DNA of 64,000 nt from Lutibacter sp. A80 (GCF_022429645.1 NZ_CP092480.1:709501-773500); one strand, 5' to 3'; shown: positions 1 to 6,407, counted from the stretch's first letter. Notes: generated by a model from the sequence alone, not told the origin. Translations and numbers: made by a program.

Positions 1-205
1 CTGTGGAAATTGCATTTGTGAAATAAACTCCCTCAGAAGCAAGTTGATCAATATTAGGTGTTTTAACATCTGGGTTTCCAGCATAACCTAATGATTCCGC
101 GCGCCATTGATCTGCAAAAACAAATACAATATTCGGTTTTTCTATTTTATTCTTACAAGAAATAAAGAATAATGTTGTGAATAATATAATACTAATTTTT
201 TTCAT
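1..205 (-). CDS. Sulfatase lipoprotein, N-terminal fragment cut by the window edge
   Basis: The 68 visible codons start with a short hydrophobic leader ending in a lipobox (FISC), so the mature protein should be a lipid-anchored periplasmic or surface protein. The mature part opens with [18 protein letters not shown] and continues [13 protein letters not shown], which is the conserved N-terminus of type I sulfatases (family knowledge: the Asp of the FADQ segment binds the catalytic metal). The formylglycine Cys/Ser motif lies outside the window. The start ATG is at 203-205. A half recombination-site-like sequence begins about 30 bp upstream. Whether the gene is itself a cassette or the chromosomal neighbour of the array cannot be decided here. 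Confidence 0.88.
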   Translation of the reverse strand, partial: MKKISIILFTTLFFISCKNKIEKPNIVFVFADQWRAESLGYAGNPDVKTPNIDQLASEGVYFTNAIST

Positions 206-260
206 TTTATTATCGATAGTTTGTTGAGCCTTACATACAACGTGTTTCTTTCGTTTGTAA

Positions 261-394
261 CAGAGGAGAACTATAACGTGTTTTAGATTTGCAGTTCCAG
301 TACACGTACGAGTCCTCTGTTGCTATAAAGTTGCAAAGAACCATTTGGAATACCAGGCGTATAAAACCCCGATAAAGGAAGTGGTTTTTGCAAC
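261..394 (+). ncRNA. Candidate IS110 bridge RNA, copy 1
   Basis: IS110 elements encode a bridge RNA in the non-coding end next to the transposase (established for IS621). Here two stems are visible. CAGAGGA (261-267) pairs with TCCTCTG (313-319), with ACGTG (276-280) and CACGT (303-307) nested inside. GTTGCAAAGAACCA (330-343) pairs with TGGTTTTTGCAAC (382-394) with one bulge, enclosing a ~38-nt loop. The block is better preserved between the two copies than the transposase. That it is transcribed and guides recombination is inferred. Confidence 0.45.
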
Positions 395-421
395 ATATTT
401 AATCTTTCTAATTGTAAAAAT

Positions 422-913
422 ATGAAAAATTACCAAGAAGTAGTAGGAATTGATGTATCAAAAAAGACGATTGATGCTTATTGTTATTATGCCCAAGTAC
501 TCCAAGATGTTTTAACACGCTTAAAAACGATACCAGGAATTGGAAACAAAACAGCTTTAATGTTAGTTGTTTTAACAGACGGATTTGATCGTTTCACAAG
601 CGGAAGCGAATTATGTAGTTATGCTGGTCTAACCCCTGTGATTAGAAAAAGTGGAAGCAGTGTAAATGGACGACCAAAGATTAGTAAAATAGGAAATCAA
701 AAGCTTCGAAATTTATTATTTATGTGCAGTTTTAATGCTTGCAAATACAACAAGGCTTGTAAGGAAATTTATGAACGAATAGTAGCAAAAGGAAAGAGCA
801 AAAAATTAGCATTAATAGCTGTGTGTAATAAACTACTAAAACAGGCTTTTGCTATTGCTAAATCAGGATTAATATATGATGGAAACTATAAAAGTACTTT
901 AATGAAAAATTAA
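422..913 (+). pseudogene. IS110-family transposase with internal deletion
   Basis: The 163-residue frame starts with VVGIDVSKKTIDAY, the first strand of the RuvC-like DEDD domain, and then jumps directly to TIPGIGNKTALML and YAGLTPVIRKSG, the C-terminal transposase_20 domain with the catalytic-serine region. Intact family members are about 300-350 residues, so roughly half the protein, including the remaining acidic residues and the coiled coil, is missing. The deletion is in frame, so a short protein could still be made, but it should be catalytically dead. It lies directly downstream of the structured left end. Confidence 0.82.
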
Positions 914-959
914 TACAGTTTTACTTGTTTTTTACCACAGTACTTGGTTGTGGTTTGTA

Positions 960-1343
960 TTAATACAAAGGGGTTAAATTTTCCTTCATATGCACATTTA
1001 CGACGATTGAATCACCACTTTTAATCGATAATTTTTGTATCTTAATAGATTGTTTTCCTATATAAAAAATTTCTACATCAAATATATTAGGAAATAGTAC
1101 TGCTTTTACATTATTCTTAGGAAAAGGATTAAAAAAGACTCCATTGATTAATATCCCTGCAGGAATTTTACTTTCATCGAGAGAATCATAACAATTTACG
1201 ATCATTTGAGTTGTTTTATCATTGCTTTTTTTTCTAATAATTTCAAAGGTTTCAGTTTTGTAATAGTTATCTTTAAGGACATTACAATTTGTAAATATTA
1301 GAAAAGTTGAAAATAAGACTAAATATTTAATCACATTTGACAT
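960..1343 (-). CDS. Small lipoprotein of unknown function, cassette gene
   Basis: 127 residues. The leader ends in a lipobox (IFTNC, Cys20), predicting a lipid-anchored envelope protein. The rest (two beta-rich stretches with FFNPFPK and SIKSGDSIVVNVH) is not recognised. The upstream small frame 1331-1468 overlaps its start by 13 nt, suggesting translational coupling. The stop codon lies a few bases from the GTT core left by the IS110 remnant (947). Of all cassettes its two end sequences match worst (7 of 13), possibly because the IS disturbed one end. Confidence 0.65.
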   Translation of the reverse strand: MSNVIKYLVLFSTFLIFTNCNVLKDNYYKTETFEIIRKKSNDKTTQMIVNCYDSLDESKIPAGILINGVFFNPFPKNNVKAVLFPNIFDVEIFYIGKQSIKIQKLSIKSGDSIVVNVHMKENLTPLY

Positions 1344-1468
1344 TTTTTGGCATCTTTTTTATTAAAGCGTTCATTTTTTATAATATTTTGAATTTCGTTT
1401 TCTAGTGAATCTAAATTGTTAGAATTCTGTTTATAATTCCTGATTCTTTCCCATTTATCGTTTTCCAT
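1331..1468 (-). CDS. Short hydrophilic ORF (45 aa) overlapping the next gene
   Basis: ATG at 1466-1468, stop TGA at 1331-1333, giving a 45-residue, strongly charged peptide beginning MENDKWERIRNYKQNS and ending in KKDAKKCQM. It fills the otherwise empty stretch between the cassette site ending at 1491 and the lipoprotein gene, and its last codons overlap that gene's start in another frame. No family is recognised. It could be a real first gene of a two-gene cassette, or a decayed N-terminus. Position and length make translation plausible, but nothing proves it. Confidence 0.35.
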   Translation of the reverse strand: MENDKWERIRNYKQNSNNLDSLENEIQNIIKNERFNKKDAKKCQM

Positions 1469-1490
1469 TTTATCGTTTTCCTAAATGAAT

Positions 1491-1626
1491 GCCAACGAGT
1501 TTTTATAAGATTTGTTGCGTGTTTTAAGCTATAAATTTAGTAAATAATTCCCGAGCAAAGAAAGTTAGTGAGGACTTTCGTAAGTAGGCTCTAACCAGGC
1601 AATTAATTTTGTACGTTGTTGTAACC
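1491..1626. repeat. attC-like site B between cassettes
   Basis: Read on the plus strand: inverse core GCCAAC (1491-1496), 7-nt spacer, arm TATAAGATTTGTTGC (1504-1518), central region with hairpin GAAAGT/ACTTTC, arm GCAATTAATTTTGTA (1599-1613), 4-nt spacer, core GTTGTAACC (1618-1626). The arms pair over 15 positions with three G.T wobbles and one T.T mismatch. Core GTTGTAACC is the exact reverse complement of 2161-2169 on the far side of the next gene, not of the near end of this site. Confidence 0.7.
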
Positions 1627-1641
1627 TGTGCATTTTTCATT

Positions 1642-2154
1642 TTAATCATATTCAATCGGAAGAAATTTCTTTTCAGGAATCTTTCCATAATCACAAGGAT
1701 TATCAATAAATCTAAAATCTTTTTCATATTCCTTTCTAGTCATCATCATTTTCCCTATTCGTATATCATTTGGATTATTTTTAGGTGTTAATTCCCATTT
1801 CAACAGGTACAATTTCTTATCAAAATCTATAATTTTCATAATTGACCTAATTGTATAAAATTCGTGAACCCCTAAAAACTCAATTTCATTTAATGTTTTT
1901 AATATTTTAACTGAATTAATCTTTAAATCATTTGGTCCTTCGTGTCCTAAATCGTAAATCACATTATTATCAGTAATTGTAATGTAATTATTGTTTCCAT
2001 CGCAAGGATCATAAATCAGATATCCTTTTTCATCTCTTTCTAAATTCACCCAAGTTCCAATTAATTCAGATTTGTTTTTCCATTCATTGTCTTGTTTTCT
2101 AGTAAAAGAAAATATCAATATTAAGATTATTATTATCGTAGAAATTTTTTTCAT
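1642..2154 (-). CDS. Secreted or membrane-anchored protein, unknown function, cassette gene
   Basis: 170 residues from the ATG at 2152-2154. The open frame extends 46 codons further upstream, but that stretch is antisense to the IS110 left end, so the start at MKKISTIIIILILIFSF is preferred. It gives a normal signal or anchor segment directly after the site end. The mature part has GTWVNLERDEKGYLIYDPC, reminiscent of small lipocalin-like lipoproteins (LIGTW start), and a C-terminal Cys motif NPCDYGKIPEKKFLPIEYD. No lipobox Cys is present. Flanked by the perfect pair GTTGTAACC / GGTTACAAC. Confidence 0.65.
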   Translation of the reverse strand: MKKISTIIIILILIFSFTRKQDNEWKNKSELIGTWVNLERDEKGYLIYDPCDGNNNYITITDNNVIYDLGHEGPNDLKINSVKILKTLNEIEFLGVHEFYTIRSIMKIIDFDKKLYLLKWELTPKNNPNDIRIGKMMMTRKEYEKDFRFIDNPCDYGKIPEKKFLPIEYD

Positions 2155-2208
2155 AGCATTGGTTACAACGTGTTTCTTTAGTTTGTAATAAATATCTTTA
2201 TGTAGTAA

Positions 2209-2342
2209 CAGTGGAGAACTATAACGTGTTTTAGATTTGCAGTTCCAGTACACGTACAAGTCCTCTGTTGCTATAAAGTTGCAAAGAACCATTTGGAATA
2301 CCAGGCGTATAAGACCCCCATAAAGGAAGTAGTTTTTGCAAC
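2209..2342 (+). ncRNA. Candidate IS110 bridge RNA, copy 2
   Basis: Same two-stem architecture as the copy at 261-394: CAGTGGA (2209-2215) with TCCTCTG (2261-2267), one mismatch, and GTTGCAAAGAACCA (2278-2291) with TAGTTTTTGCAAC (2330-2342), one C.A mismatch. The loop of the second stem is almost unchanged (CCAGGCGTATAA), differing only at a few positions. The near-identical loops fit the observation that both copies sit in the same kind of target. Expression is inferred. Confidence 0.4.
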
Positions 2343-2369
2343 ATATTTAATCATTTTAATTGTAAAAAT

Positions 2370-2694
2370 ATGAAAAATTACCGGAAGCGAATTATGTAGT
2401 TATACTAGTCTAACCCATGTAATTAGAAAAAGTGGAAGCAGTGTAAATGGACGACCAAAGATTAGTAAAATAGGAAATCAAAAGCTTCGAAATTTATTAT
2501 TTATGTGCAGTTTTAATGCTTGCAAATACAACAAGGCTTGTAAGGAAATTTATGAACGAATAGTAGCAAAAGGAAAGAGCAAAAAATTATCATTAATAGC
2601 TGTGTGTAATAAACTACTAAAACAGGCTTTTGCTATTGCAAAATCAGGATTAATATATGATGGAAACTATAAAAGTACTTTAATTAAAAATTAA
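2370..2694 (+). pseudogene. IS110-family transposase fragment, deleted and frameshifted
   Basis: The original start (MKNY) is present at 2370, but the deletion throws the frame off, ending at a TAG within ten codons. In the correct frame the C-terminal transposase_20 part continues from 2383 to the stop at 2694 (KSGSSVNGRPKISKIGNQ, then NLLFMCSFNACKYNK). An internal Met at 2503 could start a 63-residue peptide, but this would be a fragment with no catalytic core. Confidence 0.85.
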
Positions 2695-2747
2695 TACATT
2701 TTTACTTGTTTTTTACCACAGTACTTTGTTAGCCACTGTTTTTTCAT

Positions 2748-3341
2748 TCAGCTTACCCAACTTCCAAGGCTTTCTTTTTCAATCCATTTTCCGTTGACAA
2801 ATTCGTAAATTCTTTCTTCTCCACCACCACATAACCAACCGCAAACTGTTCCGATTTGCACATACGCCAAATCGAATGTTTCATTAAATATAGGTTTACT
2901 AATCGAACAATATCCATCTTTACAATTCGTGTTAAGCAAGTCCCAAAATTGAAATTCGCCACTTTTTGATTTTTTTTCAAATTTCTCAAATTGCTTTTGG
3001 GTTAATATATTCTTATTCTTAACTAAATCAGATGTAATTTTAAACCTTTTGTATAGCCTTGACTGAGTATTTAAATGAACGGTATCTTTAATTTTCAAAT
3101 TTTTCTTAATATATTCATTAAAATCGGAAACCATTGGATGCGAAACTGCTCTTGGTTTTTCTGTTATACAACTCGATATTAAATATCCCTTACTTTCATC
3201 TTTTAAAATCTGTTTTATTAATTCCGTCGTTTTTTGAGCATCCAATTCCTCCAATTCTTTCAAATCAGTTTTGATGTTCGTTTTGCAACTGAAATTCAAA
3301 ATTAGAATTATAAATGATATGTAGAATGTTATTTTTTTCAA
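2748..3341 (-). CDS. Lipoprotein of unknown function, cassette gene (TTG start)
   Basis: 197 residues with a leader ending in lipobox LNFSC (Cys19). The middle is hydrophilic. The C-terminal third has NCKDGYCSISKPIF, a conserved-looking Cys pair, and IGTVCGWLCGGGEERIYEF, a second Cys pair that may form a disulfide in the periplasm. No family is recognised. The start is TTG at 3339-3341. No ATG lies in frame between it and the site end at 3354, so a non-ATG start is needed. The gene is enclosed by the perfect 9-bp pair GTTAGCCAC (2728) and GTGGCTAAC (3346). Confidence 0.7.
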   Translation of the reverse strand: MKKITFYISFIILILNFSCKTNIKTDLKELEELDAQKTTELIKQILKDESKGYLISSCITEKPRAVSHPMVSDFNEYIKKNLKIKDTVHLNTQSRLYKRFKITSDLVKNKNILTQKQFEKFEKKSKSGEFQFWDLLNTNCKDGYCSISKPIFNETFDLAYVQIGTVCGWLCGGGEERIYEFVNGKWIEKESLGSWVS

Positions 3342-3345
3342 AATG

Positions 3346-3485
3346 GTGGCTAACGTTTATGTATAAGGAAAGTTGCGTGTTTGTGTGCGAGGATTTTCCG
3401 AAGGAAAATCAGAAGCTAGCAAACAAGCAACTAACTTTGGTTTAGCTAAAACTAGCAATTTTTTTTATACGGTGTTGTGCGTAGG
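3346..3485. repeat. attC-like site D between cassettes
   Basis: Plus-strand order: inverse core GTGGCTAAC (3346-3354), 7-nt spacer, arm TATAAGGAAAGTTGC (3362-3376), central hairpin GATTTTCC-GAA-GGAAAATC, arm GCAATTTTTTTTATA (3455-3469), 4-nt spacer CGGT, core GTTGTGCGTAGG (3474-3485). The two arms pair over all 15 positions with three G.T wobbles and no mismatch. On the minus strand those three would be A.C mismatches. Confidence 0.75.
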
Positions 3486-3491
3486 TTTTTT

Positions 3492-4229
3492 TTATTCAAA
3501 ATTCGCTATTCTTTCATTAAAGGTTTCTCCAAGTCCGTATAAACATCCAGAACAGCTAAAAATCACGGAATTTATATTTTTTAAATGCTCTATAATTTGT
3601 TTTTGATCATCACTCAAATTTCCTATTTTAAGCAAACCTATAGTTCCAAGAGTTTGTAATTCAGGTGAAAATGATGTTAAATATCTATTAAGTGCTTTTT
3701 TATTTTTATTTTTTGACAGTCTTAGTGTTTTTTTTGATTCACTCGGAATATCAAGACCGACTTCTCCACAACCAAATCCGACAACATATTCGGTTAAAAT
3801 CTGTTCTTTGAAATCAGATTCATTTAATTGAGTTTTGTAAAAGTCATTATGGTTTTTAATGTAGTTATTTAAAAATTCTAGATTGTTTTTAAAAGTCGAA
3901 ATGTCAATGTGCTTGTCTTTGCTTAAGTCATATTCTGAAACCCAACCAATAATTATTTTTCCATTTTTGGAAATAAAATTTACTTTAATGTCTAAACCTG
4001 GGTTTGGCATTACTAAAATCCGATGATGCTCATAACCAAAATCAATTTTTCTTTCAATTTCGTCAAAGGTTGTTAAAACTGATAGGGTTTTAAAATCCGC
4101 CGTTTTGATTGATGAAATTAATTCTACATTCTCAATAGTTGATAAGTATGATTTTAATTCCACAAGATTATTTTGTCCATTTAAGAACTGGGTTAAAATC
4201 AGAGTAATAAATATGAATGTTTTTCTCAT
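3492..4229 (-). CDS. Secreted protein of unknown function, cassette gene
   Basis: 245 residues. Residues 1-18 (MRKTFIFITLILTQFLNG) form a clean Sec signal peptide without lipobox. The mature protein is alpha/beta-like, with GFGCGEVGLDIPSESKK near residue 155 and a C-terminal FSCSGCLYGLG. The three cysteines suggest disulfides or metal binding. No family is recognised. It is enclosed by the perfect 10-bp pair GTTGTGCGTA (3474) and TACGCACAAC (4240), so it forms a discrete unit with its ends. Confidence 0.7.
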   Translation of the reverse strand: MRKTFIFITLILTQFLNGQNNLVELKSYLSTIENVELISSIKTADFKTLSVLTTFDEIERKIDFGYEHHRILVMPNPGLDIKVNFISKNGKIIIGWVSEYDLSKDKHIDISTFKNNLEFLNNYIKNHNDFYKTQLNESDFKEQILTEYVVGFGCGEVGLDIPSESKKTLRLSKNKNKKALNRYLTSFSPELQTLGTIGLLKIGNLSDDQKQIIEHLKNINSVIFSCSGCLYGLGETFNERIANFE

Positions 4230-4239
4230 TTTCTCAACT

Positions 4240-4377
4240 TACGCACAACGTGTTTTTATAAGATTTGTGCGACTGGAAAATCGGAGATTTTTCGGTGGTA
4301 GCAAATCGTTTGTTGAATTTTTATCAGTTTATTTTTAGTTTAAAAGTAAGCATAAATTTTATGAGGTGTTGTGCATA
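4240..4377. repeat. attC-like site E between cassettes
   Basis: Inverse core TACGCACAAC (4240-4249), spacer GTGTTTT, arm TATAAGATTTGTGC (4257-4270), central region with AAAATC-GGA-GATTTT, arm GCATAAATTTTATG (4350-4363), spacer AGGT, core GTTGTGCATA (4368-4377). The arms pair over 14 positions with three G.T wobbles. The central part is close to that of site F (4883-5021), whereas the outer cores differ and follow the flanking genes. Confidence 0.75.
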
Positions 4378-4383
4378 GTTTTT

Positions 4384-4863
4384 TTAATTCTCCCAAACAG
4401 AGTAATCGAGTATTCTCCATTCTCCGTTATCATTCAAAAACTTTCCTCGACAACCAGCTCCTTCAATTTTATAAAATAATTTAAAATCGGTAGTGTCAGT
4501 TTTTATTTCTAATATGTCAAATATTACATAATCTTTAATTTCTTCTTTGTCTAATTCCTCAAGCGTCAATATTCTAACTTTTTGCTCGAACTTAGTCAAG
4601 TTAAAGTTTTTTTTAATATGTTCCGTTTCCATGATTTTTACGGGCAACCTCTCTTTCAGTTCTGGATGATAAATCCATTGAAGTTTAGGTAAGTCAAGAA
4701 TTTGTTGAACAATCAATTCGGTTTGATTTGATTCCGATTTTATTAATTCCGTTTGAGTGAGTTCGTTTTCAGATTCAGATTTGTTTTCCGTTTCTTTTTT
4801 TTTCGAATTCTTGCAAGAAATCAGAAGTGAAATTATCAATAAAATTCCGACTATTTTTTTCAT
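4384..4863 (-). CDS. Lipoprotein of unknown function, cassette gene
   Basis: 159 residues. The leader ends at lipobox LLISC (Cys17). It is followed by a low-complexity charged linker (KNSKKKETENKSESENE) containing the repeat TELIKSESNQTELI, then a folded part ending LFYKIEGAGCRGKFLNDNG and EWRILDYSVWEN. Such linkers tether lipoproteins away from the membrane. Function unknown. Flanked by the perfect 10-bp pair GTTGTGCATA (4368) and TATGCACAAC (4883), with the stop codon 6 bp from the core and the start 20 bp from the inverse core. Confidence 0.7.
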   Translation of the reverse strand: MKKIVGILLIISLLISCKNSKKKETENKSESENELTQTELIKSESNQTELIVQQILDLPKLQWIYHPELKERLPVKIMETEHIKKNFNLTKFEQKVRILTLEELDKEEIKDYVIFDILEIKTDTTDFKLFYKIEGAGCRGKFLNDNGEWRILDYSVWEN

Positions 4864-4882
4864 TTCGTGAGCTTTCTCAAAT

Positions 4883-5021
4883 TATGCACAACGGTTTTTT
4901 ATATGATTTGTGCGACTGGAAAATCGGAGATTTTTCGGTTGTAGCAAATCGTTTGTTGAATGTTTGTCGTTTGTATTAGTTCAAATTTAAGCATAAATTA
5001 TATAAGTTGTTGGCTGCTGCC
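4883..5021. repeat. attC-like site F between cassettes
   Basis: Inverse core TATGCACAAC (4883-4892), spacer GGTTTTT, arm TATATGATTTGTGC (4900-4913), central region as in site E, arm GCATAAATTATATA (4991-5004), spacer AGTT, core GTTGGCTGCTGCC (5009-5021). Compared with site E, the fifth arm position has changed from A to T and its partner from T to A, a compensatory pair of changes that keeps the stem intact. Confidence 0.75.
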
Positions 5022-5025
5022 TTTT

Positions 5026-5817
5026 TTATCGTTTTAGTAATCCTTTAACAAACTCTAAAGAATTTTCAGCTTGTTGTTTAGTGTGATCCTGATCAGTATG
5101 AGCCGAAATATTTCTCATTTTTCGAAGATTTTCAATTTTTATTAAATCATCTTTTGAAATGATATTTTCTTTTAGAGAAATACTAATTAAATCATTAAAT
5201 CTAAATTTAGAAACTCTAATATCTCTAGCTCTAATCATTTTATACAAATGAGTTTCTAAAATCTTATATGATTCTAATATTGAATGTGAATAATATCCAT
5301 CTCTGAATAGTTTATTTGCACTGTCAAGACCTTTAATCTCATTTTCTTCAGCTTGTTCTTGAAATTTCAATTTACTTTCAAGACGATATTTTTTAGCTAC
5401 TAAAACAGAGTAGAATATAGTCAAACCTGAAATCAAAATATTCATTACAGTTATTATAATATTGGCGAATTTTTCGTTCTCCTTTAGTATTAGATTTATT
5501 TGAAATAGAATAAAAGATAAGACAATTATTAGAGGTGAAAATATAATCAACGCAAATAACGAATAAGCAATTTTCAGGGTATAATCGAATATTTTCCATT
5601 TTCCGATTTTAGTATCTCGTACAACAATTTCTAAAATGTATAAATAAAGACTGATTGAAAAACCTATTACACTATAAAGAAAATAGTCAGCAAATGTAAT
5701 TGTCTTAAAACCTAAATCAATATTTATTTGGGATAATTCCTCTTTAAAAGCACTTAAAGAAATGACGAGAGTTACAAACCCTAAAATGATTTCAAATTTA
5801 TTCTTAATCTTTTCCAT
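5026..5817 (-). CDS. Membrane protein with C-terminal HEPN-like domain, cassette gene
   Basis: 263 residues. Four hydrophobic segments lie at about residues 8-24, 40-62, 85-110 and 122-142. The remaining ~115 residues are cytoplasmic and helical: DSANKLFRDGYYSHSILESY, ETHLYKMIRARDIR, then LRKMRNISAHTDQ. The RNISAH stretch fits the R-x4-H motif of HEPN proteins, many of which are RNases in defence or toxin systems, and the preceding helix pattern also fits HEPN. Catalytic activity is an inference. It is the last unit of the array. Its end pair (GTTGGCTGCTGCC / GGTTGCTGCCAAC) matches at 10 of 13 positions. Confidence 0.7.
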   Translation of the reverse strand: MEKIKNKFEIILGFVTLVISLSAFKEELSQINIDLGFKTITFADYFLYSVIGFSISLYLYILEIVVRDTKIGKWKIFDYTLKIAYSLFALIIFSPLIIVLSFILFQINLILKENEKFANIIITVMNILISGLTIFYSVLVAKKYRLESKLKFQEQAEENEIKGLDSANKLFRDGYYSHSILESYKILETHLYKMIRARDIRVSKFRFNDLISISLKENIISKDDLIKIENLRKMRNISAHTDQDHTKQQAENSLEFVKGLLKR

Positions 5818-5831
5818 TTATTTTTTCATCT

Positions 5832-5844
5832 GGTTGCTGCCAAC
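5832..5844. repeat. Terminal half of a cassette site (inverse core G)
   Basis: GGTTGCTGCCAAC lies 15 bp upstream of the HEPN-like gene and pairs with the core of site F. The sequence beyond it is AT-rich and shows no second arm and no following GTT core, so the array appears to end here. The following ~300 bp (5851-6152) carry no gene and only the hairpin noted at 6105. Confidence 0.5.
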
Positions 5845-6104
5845 TCGTTATATAATAACAAATATAACTGTTTTACCCTAAAAAAACACGGGATAAACGT
5901 AGTTTTTATATTTTTTATTAATTATCTATACACCGGTTTTAGCTTATGTTTTCTTTATAAATTACCATATTTTTTATACTAAAAAAATACCAAAACTAGG
6001 CTTACTTATAAACAGCTTTTATACATTAAATTATTTAACAATAATTAAAAGGCATTTTTAACAAGATTTTATAATTAAAAAAAAATAACTATATTCGTTT
6101 ATAA

Positions 6105-6125
6105 ACAACTCTATTTCAGAGTTGT
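6105..6125 (+). promoter_or_regulatory. Hairpin upstream of the HTH gene
   Basis: ACAACTCT (6105-6112) and AGAGTTGT (6118-6125) form a perfect 8-bp stem with a 5-nt loop, 27 bp before the start of the HTH protein. It could be an operator for that protein or a 5' leader structure. The rest of 5851-6152 is AT-rich without recognisable genes. Confidence 0.35.
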
Positions 6126-6152
6126 AACTATTAACTAACAAAATAAGTTATT

Positions 6153-6407
6153 ATGAAAAAAGAAAAAAATAAACAAACCCCAGAAAATCAACACCCACAT
6201 TTAGAATTTGATGCCCATTTATTAGAAAATGAAGTATGGTTAACCACAGAAGAGGCCATGGCACATTTAAACGTAAGCCGCAGTACTATTTATAGATTAC
6301 GAAAACAACAACATATTCCAAATTTTAAATTAGGTCATATCCCTATGTACCCAAAGCACTTATTAAACAAAATGTTAATGCACCGAGCTTTAAAAAATGT
6401 AAAATAA
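6153..6407 (+). CDS. Helix-turn-helix domain protein (excisionase/MerR-like HTH_17)
   Basis: 84 residues. The C-terminal half, WLTTEEAMAHLNVSRSTIYR followed by RLRKQQHIPNFKLG and PMYPKHLLNK, has the winged-helix layout of the HTH_17 family (excisionases, small regulators of mobile elements): TTEEA, then LNVSRSTIYRL as recognition helix, then a short wing. The N-terminal 25 residues are charged. No integrase or other mobile-element gene is next to it. Role unknown: DNA binding is well supported, a target is not. Confidence 0.8.
   Translation: MKKEKNKQTPENQHPHLEFDAHLLENEVWLTTEEAMAHLNVSRSTIYRLRKQQHIPNFKLGHIPMYPKHLLNKMLMHRALKNVK

Larger units (their letters stand above)
236..946 (+). mobile_element. 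IS110-family element remnant, copy 1
   Basis: A second, shorter copy lies at 2164-2726. Identity between the two begins at TACAACGTGTTTCTTT and ends at CAGTACTT, which is taken as the extent of the element. There are no terminal inverted repeats, as usual for IS110. The element consists of a ~180-bp structured non-coding left part, a transposase reading frame with a large internal deletion, and a ~35-bp right end. Its left edge coincides with the inverse-core TACAAC of a cassette site and its right edge touches the next GTT core. Exact ends are uncertain, because the first ~25 bp could belong to the target site. Confidence 0.7.
2164..2726 (+). mobile_element. IS110-family element remnant, copy 2
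   Basis: Same organisation as the copy at 236-946, but with a 167-bp larger deletion in the coding part. The junction is at 2381-2383, where the fourth codon is joined to the segment corresponding to GSELCSY. It has 20 extra bases near the left end, between two GTAA repeats, that the first copy lacks. The left edge follows inverse core GGTTACAAC (2161-2169) and the right edge abuts core GTTAGCCAC (2728). Both copies therefore occupy the same position in two different cassette sites. Confidence 0.7.

Noticed and set aside
2155-2292. N-terminal extension of the cassette gene at 1642 into the IS110 region
   Set aside because: The extra 46 residues are antisense to the structured left end of the IS remnant and lack leader character; MKKIST at 2154 gives a normal signal segment.
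2503-2694. Separate 63-residue gene
   Set aside because: It is only the C-terminal part of the deleted IS110 transposase, continuous with upstream codons in the same frame.
3346-5021. CRISPR array
   Set aside because: Repeats are ~135 bp, spaced by whole genes of different length, and palindromic; not short direct repeats with ~30-bp spacers.
206-5850. Integron integrase or attI
   Set aside because: No tyrosine-recombinase motif (R...HxxR...Y) was found in any frame of the window, so the array is reported without a recombinase.
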